From positions 1-47,983 of IMG/VR virus record IMGVR_UViG_3300030108_002336: a stretch of 47,983 bases of DNA; one strand, written 5' to 3'. Source of the stretch: a virus. This document shows, in pieces, positions 1 to 5,772 of the stretch. The notes under the pieces were generated by a model. That model was not told where the DNA came from and searched no databases. It was given only the letters and a program-made list of their open reading frames with translations. Both the position numbers and the translations under genes were made by a program. Positions within the stretch are counted from its first letter, which is position 1, and every line of letters begins with the position of its first letter.

Positions 1-147
1 TCACATCACGATTTCCCTATGCGTTGGAAACTTTTTCTGAAGTACATCATGGATAATGAAATGAATTGTGAGGTTTATTTAGCAAAAAATAGATTGCAAG
101 TAGATCAAGCGATCCAAGAGATAAAGAAATCTATAGACAATGACTAA
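1..147 (+). CDS. Partial hypothetical protein (3' end only)
   Basis: Frame 1 is open from the window edge to a TAA at 145-147, giving the last 48 residues of a protein whose start lies outside the window. The tail is rich in Lys, Asp and Ile and looks helical. The next gene begins inside it, its ATG at 140 overlapping the stop by 8 bases, the same tight coupling seen through this + strand operon. That coupling is the main reason to call it coding. No family is recognised. Confidence 0.6.
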   Translation, partial: SHHDFPMRWKLFLKYIMDNEMNCEVYLAKNRLQVDQAIQEIKKSIDND

Positions 148-367
148 GGAAGAAGCAAGCATTTTCTATATGGAGGCCTGTGAAAGAATTCACCATGCGA
201 CAAGCCTGTTGCATGAAAGCCTTTATAGTGAAGATGGCGATGATATTCTGACTGAGATTGAAGATGTAATGAGTAACATAAAGGACTTTAGAGTTTGGGT
301 AAATACGGAGTTAGATCTAATTAAAGAAATCTCAAGAGAATATGAAGACAACAGAGGACCTTTTTAA
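140..367 (+). CDS. Small acidic hypothetical protein
   Basis: A 75-residue, strongly acidic and predicted all-helical protein with many Glu and Asp residues and no Cys. It overlaps the preceding partial gene by 8 bases and the following gene by 26 bases, so it sits in a translationally coupled operon of four + strand genes ending at 1252. No motif or family is recognised. The operon ends with a DnaA-domain-like protein, so an early or replication-associated role is possible but is only an inference from position. Confidence 0.6.
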   Translation: MTKEEASIFYMEACERIHHATSLLHESLYSEDGDDILTEIEDVMSNIKDFRVWVNTELDLIKEISREYEDNRGPF

Positions 368-863
368 TCAGAGACGCAAACAGTCCTGGAAAGATGGTGG
401 GGTTTCTGCTACTAGATATGCAAGAATATTTAGTGATATAAGGAAATCTACCCGTGAAGAAGACATAGAGCTTCATGTAGATTTTTGGCACGATAAAGAT
501 GGTGTTGATGTAAAAGGTAACAATCTTCCTGATGAGATCTGGGTGGAGTTTAGAAATGTACACGGTGATTTAGGTTGGCTATTGGGTGAGGCAAAGTGGA
601 TAGCTTTTGAATTGTGCGAGTTAGGCGGCTTTGTTCGTGTAGATCGACAAGAACTTTTAGATTGGTGTTTAAATAATATAGAGTTTAATGAGTATGTGTT
701 GTATAAACGAGACGCATATAAAAAAATATATCAGAGAAAAAATAGGAAAGACAAAATCACGATGCTTGTTTTAGATGATCTGCGTCAGCTAAACAGCTAT
801 GAAGTAATTAAGTATAGACAATCCTACATACATCCTGATACTAAAAATAAAATTTTAATATGA
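342..863 (+). CDS. Hypothetical protein of the + strand (early) operon
   Basis: A 173-residue soluble protein with a charged N-terminus, several Trp residues in the middle (around FWHDKDG and DEIWVEF) and a Lys/Arg-rich C-terminal third (around YQRKNRKDK). There is no signal peptide or membrane segment. The start at 342 lies within the previous gene and the stop TGA at 861-863 overlaps the next ATG at 860 (ATGA), so it belongs to the same operon. I recognise no family. The Asp-rich centre followed by basic segments would fit a nucleic-acid protein, but that is a guess. Confidence 0.65.
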   Translation: MKTTEDLFNQRRKQSWKDGGVSATRYARIFSDIRKSTREEDIELHVDFWHDKDGVDVKGNNLPDEIWVEFRNVHGDLGWLLGEAKWIAFELCELGGFVRVDRQELLDWCLNNIEFNEYVLYKRDAYKKIYQRKNRKDKITMLVLDDLRQLNSYEVIKYRQSYIHPDTKNKILI

Positions 864-1252
864 TGAAAAGAAGCGAGGCCATTAACAAAGCCGTTACAGA
901 AGTTTACGAAACACTTGGTATTACAAGGAGTAAATCAAGAGCAAAGTTTCATGTTCAAGCTAGAGCAGCCATAGGTGTTGCGCTCACTCCTTACTGCACA
1001 ACCTATGAGATAGGTGATGCAATAGAAAGAGACAGATCTACTTGTAGCTACTATACAGGTAAGCATTTCGATAATATGAAACACTGGATTGGTTACGATG
1101 AAATATACAAGGTTGTAAAAGAAACGATTGACGATATATTACAAGACTACTTGCTTAGGAGTCAAGTTGATTCCATAGATTCAAGGATAGCTACACTTAA
1201 ATTAACTAAAAAAAGATTACTTAAAAAGCTAGAAAGAGAAAAAGTTATATAG
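860..1252 (+). CDS. DnaA domain IV-like DNA-binding protein
   Basis: A 130-residue protein whose residues about 30-70 resemble the C-terminal DNA-binding domain of the bacterial initiator DnaA. An Ala/Arg-rich helix (QARAAIGVAL) is followed by YEIGDAIERDRSTCSYY and a Lys-His. This matches the DnaA signature of a helix ending in IG, then an RDHTT-type recognition segment and a following His. The AAA+ domain is absent. The C-terminus is a basic coiled-coil-like helix that could dimerise. It may bind DnaA-box-like sites as an initiator, a competitor of host DnaA, or a regulator. ATG codons exist at 860 and 863; 860 gives the usual ATGA overlap. Family call moderate, role inferred. Confidence 0.6.
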   Translation: MMKRSEAINKAVTEVYETLGITRSKSRAKFHVQARAAIGVALTPYCTTYEIGDAIERDRSTCSYYTGKHFDNMKHWIGYDEIYKVVKETIDDILQDYLLRSQVDSIDSRIATLKLTKKRLLKKLEREKVI

Positions 1253-3290
1253 ATCTATAACCTTTACGTCTTTTTTTCCTTGATATGAAGCCTCCACGTT
1301 TATTCACTGTGGGGGCTTCTTCTGTCGTAATATTTGCCTCCGTAGCTGTTGCAGCTCCACCCAACAATATAGGAACACTTGGTGTAAGAACACCATTTAA
1401 AAGACCTGTTAAACTTTCGAGTCGTTCTTTTTCAGTGTTACCTTTTAATACCATAATAAATTTTCGGTCACCTCCATTTGCTTCGAAAAGATCCAAAGCT
1501 TGATTTGCTTTTTCTGGAGTAAAATTATACAACCACTCATTCATAGGTTGACCACCTTTTACACCTTGTGATTCCCACCAAGCTATCTTCATTTCAGTAA
1601 GTCGTGCTGTCACTTCTGCTGGTTCGCTAAGATAAGCTATATCATTTAGATCTTTAGCTCTCTCAGCCAATAATGCCTCTTCAAGTTCAACGCCCTGTAG
1701 ACCTTGTCTTTCAAAATCCCTTCTAAGACCATCTTGATTCCTAGATAAGTATCTATCTAAATAACTCCCAGATTTTACTTGCGTTGCGTCGCTAATTTTA
1801 AGAGCAACTCGATTGCCCTTATCGCTTATAGCATAAGGTTGTACTATGTCATCTATGTTAGTGTATTTACCTATAGCATAATTATTCAAAGTATACTTAA
1901 AAAAAGGTATCTGAAAAAGATGATCAGCCTCATGCCCAACAGTGTAAAGAAGTTTATCAGTGCTTGATGCTGGATCAAGAGCTAGGCTCATTTCAGCACC
2001 CTCAAAGGCTCGACCCATTTCTGCTGCATACGTAGCTTTTGCGTCTTCTACAATTATTTTTCTACCGAAGGTGTCTAGAATAAGATTTCCTGCCTCATCT
2101 ACTTTATATCCGTAAGATGAAGTTGCTCCTTCAGTATATAATCCTAAATACCCTTGCAGCTCTGCTCTTGTTCTTAACACCGCATTTCTAAGAACTTCAT
2201 CTCCTTGTTTTATAGCGTTAAGCATCTCTAAACCTGCCTGTTCTGGGGTAGCAAATAACTGATATGTAGCAGCACCATCATCAGCGTACTCTATGTAACC
2301 AAAAGTGCTAACATCTGCATTTCTAATTCCTGCTAGTCTCGCTCTTTCTAAATTTGCTGATGCAGTCCTTATACCAAAAGCATCTGTTTCTGCAGCAGTA
2401 TATGCTGATTTCTGAGCTTCTATAAGTTTTTCTAAGAAGACTGGGCTTTTGAATTTTTCTTCATTGTAGGCTAATATTTTAGCTATCATCTCTTGAGCTT
2501 GTTCTTCTGTATAAATACCTGCTTTCTCTGCGTTTTGAACTGTTTGTACTTGTCTTGATAAATATGTATTTATAGCACCTTTTGCTTCAGCAGCTCTAGC
2601 TACAGATCCAGTAGCGTCACCAGAGGATGTCGCAAATGTCATAGGAGTTTCTTTCCCTGTGTTTTTAACTTTAGAATAACCTTCTATAGCTGGCTTTACT
2701 GATGGTAAAAAGTAATCAATGGCTACTGGTAAAGTCTCAAATATATCAAATCCTACCTGCCCTGCATTAGCCCATGATGGATCATTATAAAAATCTTTAA
2801 TATCTCCAGGTAAATTTGTAGAGCCATGCGCAGCAAAGTATGAGTTTACTAACGCTTCACCTGTTACAGCTCCTCCAAGTAAAGGAGTTTCACCTATGGT
2901 TACTGGAGCACTTAATAAAGAACTTAAAGGACCAGCTAAATTACTGTATGCTATTTCTCCTAGAGATACTAAAGCATTGTATGCTACTTGTGGACCAAAT
3001 CCAAATATTCCTAGTTGAGATATAGGATCGGATTGTATATTACTTCCACCTCCAGGAAATCCATACAGATCCATAGAAATCCTTTCACTATCATTTAACT
3101 GATAAGCGTAACCATAATTTGGATCTCCACCAGCTGGTAGGTTCTCATTATATTCGTAAACTTCTCCAAAAGGATTTACTCGCATATTTTCAGATACAGC
3201 CACAGATGCTTCCTTAACTGGATCACCGTTACCACCATTGGCTAACTTCTTAATTCGAACACCCTTCTTACCCTTTTTACTTAACTTCAT
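1245..3290 (-). CDS. Zincin-like metallopeptidase-motif protein, probable virion component
   Basis: A 681-residue protein, the last gene of the late block. The N-terminus is very basic (Lys/Gly-rich, residues 1-20) and so is the C-terminus. The centre is Ala-rich with weakly hydrophobic helices (about 95-200). A zinc-peptidase signature HEADH lies at residues 453-457 in the context YTVGHEADHLFQ, and a candidate third ligand occurs further on in SEPAEVTARL, the arrangement seen in gluzincin-type HExxH enzymes. It could process virion proteins, cut envelope protein or peptidoglycan crosslinks, or be a degraded relic. It starts one base before the next gene's end, and its stop overlaps that of the opposing DnaA-like gene by 8 bases. 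Gene certain, peptidase activity inferred. Confidence 0.6.
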   Translation of the reverse strand: MKLSKKGKKGVRIKKLANGGNGDPVKEASVAVSENMRVNPFGEVYEYNENLPAGGDPNYGYAYQLNDSERISMDLYGFPGGGSNIQSDPISQLGIFGFGPQVAYNALVSLGEIAYSNLAGPLSSLLSAPVTIGETPLLGGAVTGEALVNSYFAAHGSTNLPGDIKDFYNDPSWANAGQVGFDIFETLPVAIDYFLPSVKPAIEGYSKVKNTGKETPMTFATSSGDATGSVARAAEAKGAINTYLSRQVQTVQNAEKAGIYTEEQAQEMIAKILAYNEEKFKSPVFLEKLIEAQKSAYTAAETDAFGIRTASANLERARLAGIRNADVSTFGYIEYADDGAATYQLFATPEQAGLEMLNAIKQGDEVLRNAVLRTRAELQGYLGLYTEGATSSYGYKVDEAGNLILDTFGRKIIVEDAKATYAAEMGRAFEGAEMSLALDPASSTDKLLYTVGHEADHLFQIPFFKYTLNNYAIGKYTNIDDIVQPYAISDKGNRVALKISDATQVKSGSYLDRYLSRNQDGLRRDFERQGLQGVELEEALLAERAKDLNDIAYLSEPAEVTARLTEMKIAWWESQGVKGGQPMNEWLYNFTPEKANQALDLFEANGGDRKFIMVLKGNTEKERLESLTGLLNGVLTPSVPILLGGAATATEANITTEEAPTVNKRGGFISRKKRRKGYRSI

Positions 3291-3291
3291 A

Positions 3292-3633
3292 TCAGCAGTT
3301 CCATTTACGGAGCGCCTTGTTAATTCTAGAGTTTGGATCTCTAGCTGTTTTAGCGCTAGTTAATCTCTTCTTCATGCCTTTCATCCTTGCGCAGAAGGAC
3401 TTTCTACGCTTTGCAGCTTTACTACCCTTCTTAAGTTTAGAAGGCTTTGTAGTTACGGCAGTCTTTAATTTACTACCAGGATTAGCTGCTCGGTAACGTC
3501 TAACCCCTTTGGCTGTAAGACCTCCAGATGGAGACTTGTCTCCACTCTTAACAGAGAATTTTTTAGGCATCCTGCCTTTACGAGTCTTACCTCCTTTCTT
3601 TAATACTGTATATGTAGAACAACCGCAACTCAT
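3292..3633 (-). CDS. Small basic conserved phage protein (DUF6321-like)
   Basis: A 113-residue, extremely Lys/Arg-rich protein with signatures GLTAKGVRRYRAANPGSKLK, then KAAKRRKSFCARMKGM and a C-terminal ALRKWNC. I recognise this combination from a small family widespread in marine phages, which I believe is DUF6321; its function is unknown. Cys residues occur at the N-terminus (SCGCS), within SFCARM and at the very end, so metal binding or disulfides are possible. High charge suggests DNA or RNA binding or packaging with the genome. It lies between the zincin-like protein and the exported thioredoxin-like protein, abutting both. Confidence 0.75.
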   Translation of the reverse strand: MSCGCSTYTVLKKGGKTRKGRMPKKFSVKSGDKSPSGGLTAKGVRRYRAANPGSKLKTAVTTKPSKLKKGSKAAKRRKSFCARMKGMKKRLTSAKTARDPNSRINKALRKWNC

Positions 3634-3971
3634 TAGAATGCGCTCATGATTACTTCATCAACAGCTTCCTGAACATCTTTTTGAGTGGCTTCTAACTGCA
3701 TCATAATGTTTGCCTGAAACCTTTGCACTTCTTCTCCATCGTTAAACACAATAACGGTAGGTACTACCACGATCTTATGTTCAGCTTGCATTGCAGGTTC
3801 AGCAGCGATGTCTATACGTTTGCCCTTACAGTCGCTCAAGTTATCAATCCAATCTACACTGTTAGCTGCGTTGAAACTAGCGTTAAATTCAACAACGCAC
3901 ACCCCTGACTCTGGTATCTTCATACCAAGAGAAAATGCTGCGAACAAACATATGTAGATCAAATGCCTCAT
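3633..3971 (-). CDS. Exported thioredoxin-fold-like protein
   Basis: A 112-residue protein with a short N-terminal signal peptide (residues 1 to about 17, MRHLIYICLFAAFSLG). The rest fits a thioredoxin fold: beta strand CVVEFNASFNAAN, then helix, then the diagnostic VVVPTVIVFNDGEEVQRF with the cis-Pro at residue 71. The CxxC active site expected after the first strand is replaced by FNAAN, so it cannot be a normal dithiol oxidoreductase; it may act as a chaperone or binding protein in the periplasm. Its neighbours upstream encode other envelope-directed proteins. It overlaps the preceding gene by 4 bases. Fold call fairly good, role unknown. Confidence 0.7.
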   Translation of the reverse strand: MRHLIYICLFAAFSLGMKIPESGVCVVEFNASFNAANSVDWIDNLSDCKGKRIDIAAEPAMQAEHKIVVVPTVIVFNDGEEVQRFQANIMMQLEATQKDVQEAVDEVIMSAF

Positions 3972-4198
3972 TTATTTTTTTTACCCACAACTTCTTCCAT
4001 TTGCTTAAAAGTCTTAGGGTTACTTGCAAGACCTTCAATAAGCGCTCCTGCTTCTGCTTTAATCATTGCGCCCATATCTGCGTAAGTTTTACCTCCCATA
4101 GCGTACATAGGAGCTTCAGCTTTACCGCCTCCTGGCATTTTCTTTGGTGGTGTTGTCCCACCCATCATTTTCTTTTTTACTTTGTAGTGTGATGGCAT
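3968..4198 (-). CDS. Small Gly/Met/Lys-rich hypothetical protein
   Basis: A 76-residue basic protein. The first half is low-complexity (MPGGGKAEAPMYAMGGKTYA), the second half a predicted helix ending in a Lys-rich tail. The stop overlaps the thioredoxin-like gene start by 4 bases. Short glycine-rich YAMGGK stretches of this kind also occur in larger virion proteins of this phage (for example the internal protein at 15959-17224), which hints at a virion role, but no family is recognised. Confidence 0.6.
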   Translation of the reverse strand: MPSHYKVKKKMMGGTTPPKKMPGGGKAEAPMYAMGGKTYADMGAMIKAEAGALIEGLASNPKTFKQMEEVVGKKNK

Positions 4199-4208
4199 AA
4201 TTTTTTAG

Positions 4209-4493
4209 TTATTGTAGTTTATCTATTTTTTCTTCGATGCGATCTAGATCTTCTTTTAGTTCTGATACATCTTCTTGAGTTGTCATAATCGTTTGACGCA
4301 CTAGCTGATCTTTCATATCAAACTCCATGCGTGTAATCTCTGCAGGTAATGGTTCGGGTAATTCTTTAGCTAAAGCTATGTCTGCTTGAAGAGCAAACCA
4401 CATTCCTATAAGAGCTGCTAGCCCTGCTGCACCCATTCCTATTGTTTTTAGGTCTAGTGTTACTTTAGTATCTTCTCCAATTTGTTTAGCCAT
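4209..4493 (-). CDS. Single-span membrane protein with C-terminal coiled coil
   Basis: A 94-residue protein with one predicted transmembrane segment (about residues 16-37, IGMGAAGLAALIGMWFALQA), a Pro-rich turn (LPEPLPAE), and an acidic heptad-like coiled coil to the C-terminus (EDVSELKEDLDRIEEKIDKL). This architecture is shared with inner-membrane spanin subunits and some holin accessory proteins. It lies four genes downstream of a holin-like gene in the same transcript, so a lysis role is reasonable, but no outer-membrane partner is evident beside it. It abuts the beta-barrel gene with a 1-base overlap. Confidence 0.6.
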   Translation of the reverse strand: MAKQIGEDTKVTLDLKTIGMGAAGLAALIGMWFALQADIALAKELPEPLPAEITRMEFDMKDQLVRQTIMTTQEDVSELKEDLDRIEEKIDKLQ

Positions 4494-5593
4494 TATAATA
4501 TCACGTAGTTTAGTCCAACAGAAAAGTCATGCCATTCTCGATTCCAATACCTATTGTATTTACCTTCAAGAAACAAGCCTAGACTCTTGTCTATTCTCCA
4601 TCCAAAGATAAGACCTAATCCGTAATCTACCCACTGCCCCCCTTCGGTAGTCTCAAAGTAAGAATACTCACCTCCAGTGTTCAAATGATAAGGCATTACA
4701 CTAGCCCAACTGTGCATCCAAAACTCTTTAGAATACTGATAATAATCGTACCCAATAACTAAAGAATGATTCCATTGATACGGTAGCTCACCTCTCTTGC
4801 GATCTACATAATCGCTAATTACATCTGGTATAATTACTTGTTCCCATACGTCAACACTATTAGCTACAAGCGCACCGTTAGGATCAAAGTATTCACCAGC
4901 CTGAACGTCAACAGTATAACCCTCTTGTATAGCAAGACTCGTGTAGTGTAGGTTACCATTAGACAACACCCATTCATCTAAAGGATTGTACCCATATGGC
5001 TCTGATATTCTCTGAGCAATACCAATATTAAAACTAAAACGCTCATTTACGTTTAACCTATATCTTTCAGATGCTTCAAAATATTCTACATCAGCAAAAC
5101 CATCTTGAAGATATTCTGTTTTAGCTATCCAGTTTTTAGCTACATATCGAAGAAAGTAGTCTTGATCGAGAAAGTTTTTACCTTGCTGTCTACGCCAGTC
5201 AGCTTCAAACAAAAACTCAAATCCTTTGACTCTACCTATATTGGCTGCATCGCTATAAGACTTTTCAGTACCATCGTAAAATACCTGAGCTCTATTCTCG
5301 TATCCAAATCTAGCTATCTTACGTACACCAGCTGTAAATGAGTAATCAAAAGGGGTTTCCTCTACATTCGTTTGCAGACCATTTGTTACTGAGTATATAT
5401 TGTTGTCAGCTACAGAGTTACCTCCGCTAAATGCGGTGTAGAATGTGGCAAACTTAAATGTTTTTTTTAATGTCTGTCCCTTTGCATCTAAACTCGCACC
5501 AAGTATAAACACGACAAGCATTATTGCCATGTAAATAATAAACTCTAACCTTCTATACTTACCGCAGTTATTTAATTCCTCTGGTGACATCAC
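4493..5593 (-). CDS. Predicted outer-membrane beta-barrel protein
   Basis: A 366-residue protein with a hydrophobic export segment at about residues 19-38 (IYMAIMLVVFILGASLDAKG), followed by QT, a cleavage context common in Bacteroidota. The mature part has alternating aromatic and polar strands (YENRAQVFYDG, FEFLFEADWRR, HSLVIGYDYYQYS, YNRYWNREWHDFSVGLNYVIL) and ends in a hydrophobic strand, as outer-membrane barrels do. An alternative start at Met22 (base 5530) would give a more normal signal peptide; 5593 is kept because it overlaps the preceding gene by 4 bases. It may be inserted in the host outer membrane during infection, but could alternatively be a virion beta protein. Confidence 0.6.
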   Translation of the reverse strand: MMSPEELNNCGKYRRLEFIIYMAIMLVVFILGASLDAKGQTLKKTFKFATFYTAFSGGNSVADNNIYSVTNGLQTNVEETPFDYSFTAGVRKIARFGYENRAQVFYDGTEKSYSDAANIGRVKGFEFLFEADWRRQQGKNFLDQDYFLRYVAKNWIAKTEYLQDGFADVEYFEASERYRLNVNERFSFNIGIAQRISEPYGYNPLDEWVLSNGNLHYTSLAIQEGYTVDVQAGEYFDPNGALVANSVDVWEQVIIPDVISDYVDRKRGELPYQWNHSLVIGYDYYQYSKEFWMHSWASVMPYHLNTGGEYSYFETTEGGQWVDYGLGLIFGWRIDKSLGLFLEGKYNRYWNREWHDFSVGLNYVIL

Positions 5594-5772
5594 ACTTCAA
5601 AACCAAAGTTTAAGATCATAAATCTAAATTTACTGCAATGACCTTTCTTATCACACTTAGGACATGGGCAGAATGAAATTTCCAGAACAGTAACTGTTCC
5701 TATTCTTAAATTAATCTCGTACTTTTCTTTCTTGTTGCCAGCTTTCCAACTGTTTATCCAATTAATTTTCAT
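5590..5772 (-). CDS. Small Cys-rich (zinc-knuckle-like) protein
   Basis: A 60-residue protein carrying a compact Cys cluster, CPCPKCDKKGHC (about residues 36-47), that could coordinate one zinc ion. It is preceded by a beta-rich stretch and followed by hydrophobic residues. It is linked by 4-base ATGA overlaps to both the T9SS-targeted protein upstream and the barrel gene downstream, which supports it being a real gene despite its size. No signal peptide is visible. Function unknown. Confidence 0.55.
   Translation of the reverse strand: MKINWINSWKAGNKKEKYEINLRIGTVTVLEISFCPCPKCDKKGHCSKFRFMILNFGFEV

Noticed and set aside
2738-2745. CAAATATA (promoter box in - orientation) inside genes, e.g. 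here, near 11736 and 24234
   Set aside because: These occur within coding sequence without a nearby downstream start, so they are probably chance codon combinations.
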